From Lacticaseibacillus parakribbianus (GTDB lineage Bacteria > Bacillota > Bacilli > Lactobacillales > Lactobacillaceae): DNA of 64,000 bases. The notes beneath the pieces were generated by a model. The model had not been told where the DNA came from and made no database searches. It saw nothing but the letters and a program-made list of their open reading frames with translations. The stretch spans positions 32,524-96,523 of the forward strand of contig NZ_JANQBA010000003.1 of assembly GCF_025490915.1 (NCBI RefSeq). Direction: 5' to 3'. Positions 50,553 to 58,413 of the stretch are shown piece by piece (the first letter of the stretch is position 1; each line of letters opens with the position of its first letter). A program made the translations under genes and the position numbers.

Positions 50553-51689
50553 CTACGCGGCCACCTCGTTCACCCCGTCATTTCTGACTGGCATGATGAC
50601 CTTAGCGTTTAGTGCGGTTATATCTAGCAGTTCTGTGTTGAAGTGTTCCCGGATTGCTTGCTTTACTGTGACTTTCTTCAGCCACATTCCCTTAACTAGC
50701 AGTGCTTGGTCGATGTAGTGACTAGCTTGGCTCTCACTCACACATTCAAGTTTCGCAATGTCCGCGGTGGCCTCATCCAGCTTCTTGTAAATGATGTGTT
50801 GCAGGTAGTTATATGTAGCTGGGCCAGCACCAGCGCGGAGGTCATAATAGTGCTCTCTAAGTTCCTCATCGCCCCGGAGCATCTGGATGGTGTAAGGGCT
50901 GATACGGGCTGAGAGGTTAAAGTTAAATTGTTCCATGGCTGTCTGCCAGTCCGCTTTCTCAATGTCGTTGACAATGAACACCCAAGCACCCTTAGCATCG
51001 CTTAACTGGCGTTTTACAAAGTTCTTACCATCATCCGCAAGTTGGCTACTGTCTGCCAGCTGAATGTACCCACTCAATCTCATCAACGACAAAGCCCCCG
51101 CTATTTGGTCATCACTGATATTCGCCCCAATGGCCTTGCGAATGTTGGCATGGGTCAATGTCACGCCTCTACCGGCTTCTGAGCCTAACTGTCTGCCTGT
51201 CACATGGTCAATCAACACAAGATTGATTGCACGGGCAATGGATAACATGGTATGTTTTTGCAATTGTTTCGGGTCATCGCGGCTTGTGGCAAAGAAGTAT
51301 TTGACGGCATTGCTGGCAGATTGTAGCTTACGGGGTGTAAGCCGTGCTAGGTTGTGTTGTGCAATCTTCACGCTGTCTGCGTAGTCAGAGCGCTGTAAAA
51401 GCTCAGGATAATAGGTAGAAAGTAGGTTAGGTAAAGTATCCAGCTTACCGTCTAACAGCCCCACAAGGGCGTTAATTGGCGTGATATAGGCTTGTCCATG
51501 CTTCACTTGCTTCTGGCCTTCAATGGTCTTTGTCGTAACCCCAAAAAGGCGACTAGGCGCAATAGATAAGACAGCGGATAGTGTGTGCTTGCTCTGCATC
51601 TGAGCGGGCGTGTGCTTGGTTAGCTCTTGCATCTCTACTGCATTCAGTTTCCAATTCTTGATGGTGCTTGCGTTATTGCTTTGTTTCAT
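50553..51689 (-). CDS. Putative phage replication initiator
   Basis: 378 residues, not firmly recognised. The size, the winged-helix-like segments (GVTLTHANIRKAIGANISDDQIAGALSLMRLSGYIQL) and its place as first gene of the early unit next to ssb suggest a replication initiator. The origin could be in the structured DNA upstream. No ATPase, primase or helicase motif is seen. Confidence 0.5.
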   Translation of the reverse strand: MKQSNNASTIKNWKLNAVEMQELTKHTPAQMQSKHTLSAVLSIAPSRLFGVTTKTIEGQKQVKHGQAYITPINALVGLLDGKLDTLPNLLSTYYPELLQRSDYADSVKIAQHNLARLTPRKLQSASNAVKYFFATSRDDPKQLQKHTMLSIARAINLVLIDHVTGRQLGSEAGRGVTLTHANIRKAIGANISDDQIAGALSLMRLSGYIQLADSSQLADDGKNFVKRQLSDAKGAWVFIVNDIEKADWQTAMEQFNFNLSARISPYTIQMLRGDEELREHYYDLRAGAGPATYNYLQHIIYKKLDEATADIAKLECVSESQASHYIDQALLVKGMWLKKVTVKQAIREHFNTELLDITALNAKVIMPVRNDGVNEVAA

Positions 51690-52457
51690 ACTTCAATCTC
51701 TCCATTTCCATCATTTTCATATTGATTAATCTTGACCTTGTGAGTTATCATGGTATATGTGGATGTTTACGCTAAAACCCTTATAACTCTATTATACTAC
51801 TTTTTTCTCCAAGTTTAGTTTTACTCCACCTCTGCTGTGAACACACGTTCCCCTCTCTGCTACTGCGTTGTTAGGATAGTGCTCTTTTTTCTTTGGTTGC
51901 ATTACGCAGATTAATATAGTTATAAGGTCGTCGAAAACGGCTAAAATGGCCTATTTTTGAAAATCTTAACCTTTTCTTAACATATGCAGGTGTTTGGCCT
52001 GGTGTGAGGCAGTCGAAAAAGTAGAATTTGGGAAAACGGAATTATATAACAATTTGCCCCATGTGGAAACAGAAACGCCGGTGTGGCGCGGTTCCCGGCC
52101 ACTGCGGCTGGGTGCATTCAACGTGTTAAGACCGCATAGTACTACCCTACGTATCACCCTCTACAAACGCTGGTACAGCGCGGGTTAGAGGGTGTTTTTA
52201 GCTACCTTTCCCGCCTTCATAATCTTTATAAATATACACGCTAGAAAGCGCAACGCGATTTTTAGGGTGCTAGGACTCAGTGTCCCCTCGCGGTGACCCC
52301 TCGTCTAGCCCGTCCTAAGGGTTTTTGTTGCGAAGCAAGTGGCGTAAGCCTAACCTTGTAGCGTAGCGGAAAGGTGCCATCCAAGCGGCTAGCTTGGTGG
52401 ACAAGCGGTTTTTGCTTGGACATAGCACTTGACCTTGGTTTTGACCTTCTAGGGAGT

Positions 52458-52525
52458 TTGTACAGACTAGTAAGCCTTACCGTCCCGGCTTACGCCGGTA
52501 CTCATTGGCTAGTCCTTCTGTACAA
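52458..52525. repeat. Stem-loop unit 1 at the phage right end
   Basis: TTGTACAG/CTGTACAA outer stem, CTAG/CTAG, and an inner CCGGC-TTAC-GCCGG hairpin. Compare unit 2 at 52726-52789, where the outer arms are different but again paired. Confidence 0.6.
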
Positions 52526-52607
52526 TGCAAAGGCAGTTGCTAGTTGTATGAACAGAGATATACCTCAAAGACCCTAAAACCCAAAGAGCAAGTTCAAAGG
52601 CTATGTC

Positions 52608-52673
52608 CAGCCAAAGACCGGCTGTCCACAAGGCTAGGCGCCTTGAGGCCCTCGGATTAAAGACCAATCCGAG
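52608..52673 (+). repeat. Two hairpins with the same 7-base loop AAAGACC
   Basis: CAGCC-AAAGACC-GGCTG at 52608-52624 and CTCGGATT-AAAGACC-AATCCGAG at 52651-52673. The stems share no sequence, the loops are identical. AAAGACC also occurs at 52567-52573 and 52676-52682 without a clear stem. Confidence 0.65.
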
Positions 52674-52725
52674 CCAAAGACCTTTAGCCTTAACAGGCAT
52701 TAAAAACCCTATCCTTTACACAAGG

Positions 52726-52789
52726 TGTGTAGCCATTTAGCCTATAGGTTCCGGCGTAAGCCGGATAGCTAGGCTAGTTCTTCTACACA
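52726..52789. repeat. Stem-loop unit 2 at the phage right end
   Basis: Outer TGTGTAG/CTACACA, inner CCGGC-GTAA-GCCGG, followed as in unit 1 by GCTAGTTCTTCT. The arm pairs differ from unit 1 but remain complementary. Confidence 0.6.
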
Positions 52790-53383
52790 AGACGCCTTAT
52801 AATTGTGTATCTCTATGGGGCTCACTATCGTTCGCCTTGCATAGGTTAGTATGCAATGCAGAAACCTAGCTTCATACAACACTCCTAAGGCACTATCAGG
52901 GCCTCATACAGCGTGTTTTCCACTGGCATTGCCAGATACTCTCACGCTTGCCAACTGCCCTGAAACACCGTCTAAAAGCTCTCTATCAGCCTGTCTCTGT
53001 CAGCCTCTGCCAAGCAGCTCCCTACACTTTGTGAATTGTTTCACGTATATTCCCTGCCTCGCCACTCGGAATTCGCTCTCACGTCGCTTTCTAGGCCTTT
53101 TTCTTCTTTGAGGCATAACTAGGTATGACTAGGCTTAAAGCGCCACCAGGGCCACGTATGGGCCTCTAATGGCATTCTGTGAGGTCAAGGCCAGTTGGTC
53201 TGAGGCAACATCATGCAGAACGCCTGTGAATTCTGCACAACGCTACACAGCTCTCACGTTCCTCTCACGGCAATTTGGGGGCTTGCGGCATAACTTACCC
53301 TCATCACTGTCAAAACGCCACCACGGGCCTCTCAGAGCCTCACAGGGCTATCGTAGTGAGTGTAAACCCAGTGTGCAGAGACA

Positions 53384-53413
53384 ACAAAAAAGCACCCACC
53401 TCGCGGTAGATGC
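53384..53413 (-). terminator. Terminator with no gene upstream
   Basis: AGCATCTACC pairs with GGTGGGTGCT and is followed by TTTTTTG on the minus strand. Between it and attR (about 230 bp) there is no ORF, so it may end a small RNA started at the promoter that overlaps attR. Confidence 0.75.
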
Positions 53414-53447
53414 TCTGAGTGACTATGACCGTTTTTGACCGTTTGCA

Positions 53448-53466
53448 TCACTGCCTGCCATTGCGT
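53448..53466 (-). repeat. Inverted copy of the TGGCAGGCAGTGA motif
   Basis: The minus strand reads ACGCAATGGCAGGCAGTGA, the same 13-base core as at 25977 and 26821, here about 180 bp from attR. Confidence 0.6.
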
Positions 53467-53582
53467 TCACTGTTATCTGTCAAGTTTCTTCTAATCAAAA
53501 TACCATTTATTGGGCTACTGACTGCCTTTTTGACCCTCCCACCGGTTAATTTGAAAGGTTAAATACACACATTTGTGCTAGT

Positions 53583-53634
53583 TTGTACAACCTTAAATCC
53601 TTTTGAATCAACACCTCTACTTTTATTTGTACAA
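53583..53634. promoter_or_regulatory. TTGTACAA pair beside attR
   Basis: Exact palindromes at 53583-53590 and 53627-53634. The second touches the -10 region of the promoter that uses the att TTGACA. Confidence 0.5.
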
Positions 53635-53650
53635 CTAGGAAAAATGTCAA
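53622..53650 (-). promoter_or_regulatory. Promoter spanning attR, reading into the phage
   Basis: Minus strand: TTGACA (53650-53645, part of the att core), 17-bp spacer, AATAAA (53627-53622). It would drive the ~230-nt transcript ending at 53384. Confidence 0.4.
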
Positions 53651-53661
53651 TAGAGTGCTAA
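53645..53661. other. attR, right prophage attachment site
   Basis: TGTCAATAGAGTGCTAA, one mismatch from attL. The second CIRCE arm TTAGCACTC is absent here, as expected if that arm belongs to the host side at attL. Confidence 0.8.
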
Positions 53662-53672
53662 AACTTTCTGAA

Positions 53673-53702
53673 ATAAAAACGCCGCGAGGGCTTCGCGGCG
53701 CC
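53673..53702 (-). terminator. Terminator of the HesB-like gene
   Basis: CGCCGCG/CGCGGCG stem followed by TTTTTATTT on the minus strand. It is the first host element right of the prophage. Confidence 0.88.
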
Positions 53703-53715
53703 TGACGCAGTCGTA

Positions 53716-54120
53716 TTAGCAGATCTTGTCGCCGATGCTGGCCATTTCGGCGCGACGGGCGACTTCCTCGTCGCTCAGCGGGGCGGCGCGGCCGATAGTC
53801 ACGGCGCCGTCGAGGATGCCGCTGTTGTCGCGTAGCGCCAGCGTCCCCAGCTGGTAGTCGAGGATCAGGCCGGCGCCGAGGTACATGGTCTCCGGCGCGG
53901 CGGTGGTCAGCTGGTAGCCGGCGTCGTTGTCAATCGCGACGGTGTAGTCCGGGTCGGCCGCCGTTGCAATGACCAGCTGGAACTTGTTGCCGATGGCACA
54001 GGAGCCACCGAGCTTGGAAAACTTGCTGCTGCCGTCGTCCAGCGCCAAAAACAGGCGGTCGCCGGCCGTGAGCTTGCCGTCCAGGTAGGTCTTCGCATCT
54101 GGCTTAATCGTGATTTGCAT
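53716..54120 (-). CDS. HesB/YneR-like iron-sulfur biosynthesis family protein
   Basis: 134 residues. MQITIKPDAKTYLDGKLTAGDRLFLALDDGSSKFS and the YQLTTAAPETMYLGAGLILDY core follow the FeS-biosynthesis (HesB/YneR) fold. Only one or two Cys (SCAIG, terminal IC) are present, so classical A-type cluster binding is doubtful. The ATG at 54120 follows GGAGGG. Before phage insertion this gene lay directly upstream of the hsp20 promoter. Confidence 0.75.
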   Translation of the reverse strand: MQITIKPDAKTYLDGKLTAGDRLFLALDDGSSKFSKLGGSCAIGNKFQLVIATAADPDYTVAIDNDAGYQLTTAAPETMYLGAGLILDYQLGTLALRDNSGILDGAVTIGRAAPLSDEEVARRAEMASIGDKIC

Positions 54121-54238
54121 CGCATGTCCCTCCATTTTTAGGTTGTGCAAAATCTTATATCTCTATCGTATGGCTTTGGCCGCCAAAAGTCAACCAAACC
54201 GATCACGGCCGGCCGACTTTCCCCAGGCTTGCACAGGC

Positions 54239-54575
54239 TATCCCCAGGATTTATCCACACGCGCCGCGGCCGACCCCCAATAACTTGTGACCAGGCGCTG
54301 GTTTGACACCAGATTTCGTGACGGGAAAAATCAAGGGGTTTATTTTCGCAGCCCGGTTATCCACAGTGGCCACCTGTGCCACCGCCGCGGCGTAACCGGT
54401 TGAAAGCCCGGCGTGGCGGCCCGTACAGACGTTTGGTCACCGCTTCAAAAAACTTTTCCACAGGTTGTGAACAACTTGGGGACAAAGTTACCCCCACCCG
54501 CTCAGCCTAGTTATAAACACAATCCACAGACTTATCCACAGGCTGGCGGTGACTTGTCCCCTTTTACTATCCACA
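54239..54575 (+). promoter_or_regulatory. DnaA-box cluster in non-coding DNA
   Basis: Exact TTATCCACA at 54251-54259, 54357-54365 and 54532-54540, all in the same orientation. Near matches are TTTTCCACA (54454), CTATCCACA (54567), AATCCACA (54521) and the inverted TGTGAACAA (54466). The surrounding 700 bp have no convincing gene. dnaA is not in the window. Confidence 0.7.
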
Positions 54576-54914
54576 CTTGACAAGCCGAGCCGAACATTCG
54601 TGGCCAAACTCCGGCCAACATGTGGGTCGCGTTTGGACCAGCGACCGCGACTTGCCAGGCCGGCCGACCCGCCCCAGCGAGCCCCCGTATCGGCTGCGGC
54701 TTCCTCGCGGCGACCGCGGCCCGGTGGTGATTGAACTGCGGCCACCACCGCCCGACTGCGCCGCACCGGCCGGCAGCGCGAACGCGTCCGGCCTAGCCGG
54801 ACCCCGCCGCTCGTTCGCCCAAGTGCCGCCCCCACCGCTACCGTCGGTCAGGCCGGACCCCGCCGCTCGTTCACTCAAGCCACGCCCCCACCGCCGGCCG
54901 CCGCCTGGACCGCA
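54576..54914. other. GC-rich non-coding DNA with a 43-bp direct repeat
   Basis: The segment beginning GCCGGACCCCGCCGCTCGTT occurs at 54796-54838 and again at 54852-54894 (period 56, a few mismatches). No gene is supported; long frames here follow from GC-rich composition. Confidence 0.5.
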
Positions 54915-54943
54915 CAAAAAGACCCGCGTCGCCGCGGGTCTTC
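54915..54943 (-). terminator. Terminator of htrA
   Basis: AAGACCCGCG/CGCGGGTCTT, 4-base loop, then TTTTTG on the minus strand, 5 bp after the stop codon. Confidence 0.9.
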
Positions 54944-54947
54944 GTGT

Positions 54948-56357
54948 TTACTGGTTGGAGCTGCTCGAGCTTGAGGAAGTCGACAGCTGGTCTGTGGTCT
55001 GCGACAGCTTCAGGCTGACGGTCTTCTTGGTGCTTTGGTGGTAGAAGGTGATCTTGACCGTGTCGCCGATCGCGTACTTGTACAGCGCGGTGTGCAACTC
55101 GGCGATGCTTGTCACCTTGGTGTCACCGATGGCCGTGATCACGTCGTACTGCTTGATGCCGGCCTTTTGGGCAATCGAGGTGTTGGTGAAGCCGGCCACC
55201 ACGACGCCGCCGGTGACGGAGCTTGGAATCTTCAGGATCGAGGACTGCTGCTCGGAGGAGACGCTGGACAGGTCACGGACGGTCACGCCCAGGGCCGGGC
55301 GAACGACCTTACCGTTGGCGACCAGCTGGTTGATGATTGACACGACCTCGTCGCTTGGAATCGCGAAGCCCATGCCTTCGATCGTCGCGGTCGACGAGTC
55401 GCTGGCGCTGCTGGACAGCTTCATCGAGTTGATCCCGATGACTTGGCCGGACAGGTTGATCAGCGGACCACCGGAGTTCCCGGAGTTGATGGCGGCATCG
55501 GTTTGGATGACCGTCGCCTGGCCGGTGGTGGTGCCGGTGTCCTCATCGGTCACGTCAACCGTGCGGCTGGTGGCCGAGATGATACCCTGGGTCACACTGG
55601 TGGCGTACTGGGAGCCCAGCGGCGAGCCGATGGCCAGCACCGTCTGGCCGGCGGCAATCTTGCTGGAGTCGCCGAAGCTTGCGACCGTGGAGACCTTATC
55701 GGCGCTGATGGACAAAACGGCGAGGTCGGTCTCGGAATCCGTGCCGACCAGCTTGGCCGTCAGCTTGGTGCCATCGCTCAAGATGACCTCCAAGGCGTCC
55801 GAATCGGCGACCACGTGGTTGTTGGTCACGATGTAGGCCTTGCCGTCCTTTTTCTGGTAAATCACGCCGGAGCCTTCGCTGTACTCCTCCAGGCTGCCTG
55901 AGCTCGAACTCGAGCTGGAGCCGGAATCGGAGCCGTCCGTGGACTGGCTGGCCCCGGAGTTGGCGTCGGTGCCGTCGCTTGAATCCGAGCCGTAGCCGAA
56001 CAGATCACCGAAGGAATCGAGGCCCGAGCTGGTGCTTTGCGCCTTTTGCAGGTTGATGACGGAGACCACCGCCTTTTTCACCTTGGCAAAAGCGGTCTGC
56101 GAGGCCGAGCTCTCGTTGACCGAAACGTTAGAGACCTGCGTGGTCCCGGCCTTTTGGGTGGTGCTGACCACCCCGAGGCTTTGACTTGTGGTGTTGTTGG
56201 CGGCGTACCAGTAGGCCACGCCACCGCCGACGCCGCCACCGACCAAGGCGGCAACCGCAGCAACGACAGCGATCCGTGCCACCCCGCCTTGCTTCTTCGG
56301 CCGTGGCGTCTGTGGGGCCTGAGTTGGCCGCCCGAAGTTTTGATTATTGTTATCCAT
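54948..56357 (-). CDS. htrA: HtrA/DegP-family serine protease
   Basis: A 469-residue membrane-anchored quality-control protease acting outside the membrane. A Pro/Lys-rich cytoplasmic start is followed by a membrane helix (about residues 27-51). A ~50-residue Ser/Gly/Asp-rich linker (about 105-155) is longer than usual. The trypsin-like domain has TNNHVVAD (His), DSETDLAVL (Asp) and NSGNSGGPL (Ser). One PDZ domain follows (about 355-450) and then a Ser-rich tail. AAGGAG precedes the ATG. It sits downstream of yycJ as in other lactobacilli but with a 790-bp gap. Confidence 0.95.
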   Translation of the reverse strand: MDNNNQNFGRPTQAPQTPRPKKQGGVARIAVVAAVAALVGGGVGGGVAYWYAANNTTSQSLGVVSTTQKAGTTQVSNVSVNESSASQTAFAKVKKAVVSVINLQKAQSTSSGLDSFGDLFGYGSDSSDGTDANSGASQSTDGSDSGSSSSSSSGSLEEYSEGSGVIYQKKDGKAYIVTNNHVVADSDALEVILSDGTKLTAKLVGTDSETDLAVLSISADKVSTVASFGDSSKIAAGQTVLAIGSPLGSQYATSVTQGIISATSRTVDVTDEDTGTTTGQATVIQTDAAINSGNSGGPLINLSGQVIGINSMKLSSSASDSSTATIEGMGFAIPSDEVVSIINQLVANGKVVRPALGVTVRDLSSVSSEQQSSILKIPSSVTGGVVVAGFTNTSIAQKAGIKQYDVITAIGDTKVTSIAELHTALYKYAIGDTVKITFYHQSTKKTVSLKLSQTTDQLSTSSSSSSSNQ

Positions 56358-56599
56358 TTTAACCGCTCCTTTTTGATAGCGATGTCTTAATACATTATCT
56401 ATAGTACCGAGAGGTTATGACGAAACTATGAATAACTCCGGATTTTACGGTGATTCACTGTGGACCAAACCGTGGCGATGGGCCACCGCCGCCGCATCCG
56501 GGGAATAGAGCGCTTGCACCGATCGCACACCGCCTCCTTCCTCACCTTCAGTGTGGCAGGAGGGCCGGTTTCGCGCAAGGAATTTGACCGCCGCCGCGC

Positions 56600-56636
56600 A
56601 AAAAAGCCGCCGCAACCCGACACGTTGCGGCGGCCG
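56600..56636 (-). terminator. Strong terminator upstream of htrA
   Basis: GCCGCCGCAA/TTGCGGCGGC, then TTTTTT on the minus strand. A second perfect hairpin GCCACCGG/CCGGTGGC lies at 56644-56670. It ends whatever is transcribed from 57.0 kb. Confidence 0.88.
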
Positions 56637-56995
56637 CGCCGAAGCCACCGGACGCGGTGAATCCGGTGGCCTTGGCCTTTTCGGTTACGTTCCAGGCTTC
56701 TACTGACCGTGGTGGTGCCATTGCGCCCAGCGGTTCCGGTCACCGCGCGGCGAACTCGGTTGGGAGTGGCGGTGGCCGGCCTGCAGCCGGTGGGGTGGTG
56801 CGAATCCGGGTCCCTGGTTTCCCCTCGCTTGATTCCGGGGTTGCACTAAAACTCTCGAGCTCAAAGCCGTGTGGCAATACACTGCGGCTTGGCATGGGTG
56901 GGGGCTGCGGTGCGAGCCGCAGGACGTGCCCCGCGCGGTGGATAACAAAGCAGCTGTGGCCTTATGCTGCCTCCCCGCACAAGAATAATCATTCG
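56605..56995 (-). ncRNA. Candidate ~390-nt non-coding RNA between yycJ and htrA
   Basis: A promoter at 57001-57029 and the terminator at 56600 enclose about 390 nt without a credible ORF. Stems such as GCTGCGG/CCGCAG, AGCCG/CGGCT and GCCACCGG/CCGGTGGC are visible. The size would suit RNase P RNA or tmRNA, but the diagnostic GAGGAAAGTCC and GGATTCGAC sequences and a CCA end are missing. The class is therefore unknown; an untranslated leader or decayed gene is possible. Confidence 0.35.
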
Positions 56996-57000
56996 CATGT

Positions 57001-57029
57001 AGCTTAACACCAGACCAATTTCCCGTCAA
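57001..57029 (-). promoter_or_regulatory. Promoter for the candidate ncRNA
   Basis: Minus strand: TTGACG (57029-57024), 17-bp spacer, TAAGCT (57006-57001). Confidence 0.5.
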
Positions 57030-57151
57030 CTTTTTCGCCTCGCCACCCAATTTTTTCTGGCGAGCCCCGTCACGTCGGCTTTTTTGGTGCCAGGCGAGCC
57101 GTTTTTTCAGCACAAGGCGGCAGCCCAATGCCGGACTGTCACCTGCTAGAC

Positions 57152-57967
57152 CTATGCGCCGACCGTGAACAGCGGGTCGGCGATCGCCGGGTCGGTGTCG
57201 TAGATTTCAAAGTCGTGGCCGACGCCCAGGCCCTCCTCCTTGAGGATGTTGGCGACGGTCAGGTGAGCCAACGCCTTGACGTTGTTGTGCGGCGACAGGT
57301 GGCCGAGGTAGACGCGCTTGGTGTGAAGCCCCAGCACGTCCATGATCGCGTCGGCGCCATCGGTGTTGCTCAGGTGGCCGACGTCGCTGAGGATGCGCTG
57401 CTTCAGCGCCCAGGGGTACGGCCCCATCCGGAGCATCTCGAGGTCGTGATTGCACTCCATCACGTAGGCGTCGGCGTCTCGAATCGTGCCTTCGATGCGG
57501 TCGGAGACGTAGCCCGTGTCGGTCAAAATGGCGAAGCGCTTGCCGTCGTGCTGGAACTGGTAGAACTGCGGCTCCGCGGCGTCGTGCGACACGGCGAAGC
57601 TTTCGACGTCCAGGTCGTCCAAAGACAGCGTGGTGTCCGGCGCCATCAGCTTCAGCTGGTCCTCGGGCAGCTTGCCCAGGCCTGCAGGCAGCGCGGCGAA
57701 GGTCCCCGCGTTGGCGTAAACGGTGAGGTTGGGGTAGCGCCGGGCCAAAACCCCGACGCCGCGGCAGTGGTCGGTGTGTTCGTGGGTGATGAACAGGCTG
57801 TCGACATCCTTGAGGTCGCGGCCGATGCTCGCCATCAGCTCCCGCAGCTTTTTGCCCGACAGCCCCGCATCGACCAGCACCTTGTGGCGCGGCGTCTCGA
57901 TGTAAGTCGCGTTGCCGGAGCTGCTAGACGCCAGCACAGACACGCGCATCCCAAAATCTTCCGACAT
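57152..57967 (-). CDS. yycJ: WalJ/YycJ, metallo-beta-lactamase-fold hydrolase
   Basis: 271 residues with the MBL metal motif THEHTDH near residue 62 and the start VLASSSSGNATYIE typical of YycJ/VicX. Relatives act as nucleases with a role in DNA repair and cell-division control. It belongs to the WalRK regulon operon, but here 777 bp of repeats separate it from yycI. It starts at 57967 after a GGAA-type site. Confidence 0.93.
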   Translation of the reverse strand: MSEDFGMRVSVLASSSSGNATYIETPRHKVLVDAGLSGKKLRELMASIGRDLKDVDSLFITHEHTDHCRGVGVLARRYPNLTVYANAGTFAALPAGLGKLPEDQLKLMAPDTTLSLDDLDVESFAVSHDAAEPQFYQFQHDGKRFAILTDTGYVSDRIEGTIRDADAYVMECNHDLEMLRMGPYPWALKQRILSDVGHLSNTDGADAIMDVLGLHTKRVYLGHLSPHNNVKALAHLTVANILKEEGLGVGHDFEIYDTDPAIADPLFTVGA

Positions 57968-58097
57968 GTTCCCTGCTTCCTTTCAAAAAGGCGGCGCCGG
58001 AGTTCCCGGCCGCCGCCTGGCTATCCATCTATTGTAGCAGACTCGCCGGCCGCCTGCAGGGCGACCGGCGAGTGAGCGGCGTGGCGACTTCCGGGCC

Positions 58098-58275
58098 CCG
58101 AGGCGGGTCGGGCTGTGCGGCCGGTTTCCGCCCGTTGGGCTCCAACCTAGATTTGGATCCGGAGCCGCGTTGCGGCTACCCCGTCTCCAAATCTGCCGGG
58201 ATTAGCCGTGCGAATGCCCCGCCCAACCCGCGGGTCATCCGGACGGCTAATCCTTTCACGGCCCGACCCGCCTCG
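58098..58275 (+). repeat. Family B structured repeat (B3)
   Basis: Closing stem CGAGGCGGGTCGGGC/GCCCGACCCGCCTCG perfect. Inner stems AGATTTGG/CCAAATCT and GGATTAGCCG/CGGCTAATCC. Hairpin AATGCCCCGC/GCGGGTCAT with the conserved mismatch. It lies inside the wal operon between yycI and yycJ. Confidence 0.7.
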
Positions 58276-58413
58276 CGTCCCTCCAGCGCTGACCCAAAGC
58301 GCAATAATTTTAAAAACGTCGAATCAACAGGCCAGCGCTTGCCGTGCCGACTCAGAATACCGCTAACGCCAAATTCCGAGCCAGTACCTCGCCGACGTAC
58401 CCCATTCGGTAGC

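Larger units (their letters stand above)
51690..53383. other. 1.7-kb non-coding, hairpin-rich right end of the prophage
   Basis: No convincing gene. A -10 TATAAT on the minus strand (51796-51791) probably belongs to the replication gene. The rest contains many short inverted repeats, some with shared loops. Loosely repeated blocks are also present, for example GGCATAACT followed some 30-40 bp later by CGCCACCA, at about 53115-53145 and 53285-53330. It may include the phage origin and small RNAs. A 64-codon frame at 51994 (plus) is not supported by a ribosome site. Confidence 0.5.
24635..53661. mobile_element. Siphoviral prophage, about 29 kb
   Basis: It is bounded by the att repeats and contains integrase, repressor, excisionase-like gene, lysis, tail, head, packaging, SSB and putative replication genes in long minus-strand transcription units. 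Base composition (near 50% GC) is clearly lower than in the host flanks. No frameshift is apparent in structural genes, so it may be inducible. The small terminase is not recognised. Confidence 0.92.

Noticed and set aside
51994..52188. 64-codon plus-strand frame at the phage right end
   Set aside because: TTG start without a ribosome site; opposite to neighbouring phage transcription. Kept open only because the translation is not obviously low-complexity.
54239..54575. Chromosomal oriC
   Set aside because: dnaA and dnaN are absent and neighbouring essential genes would be transcribed towards the site; reported as a DnaA-box cluster instead.
54488..54917. Arg/Gly-rich frames on both strands downstream of htrA
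   Set aside because: No ribosome site, extreme composition, and they overlap DnaA boxes and direct repeats.
56700..57128. 142-codon minus-strand frame between yycJ and htrA
   Set aside because: Composition not protein-like, no ribosome site; region better explained as structured non-coding DNA.
57128..58075. 315-codon plus-strand frame
   Set aside because: Antisense to yycJ, whose metal motifs are intact.
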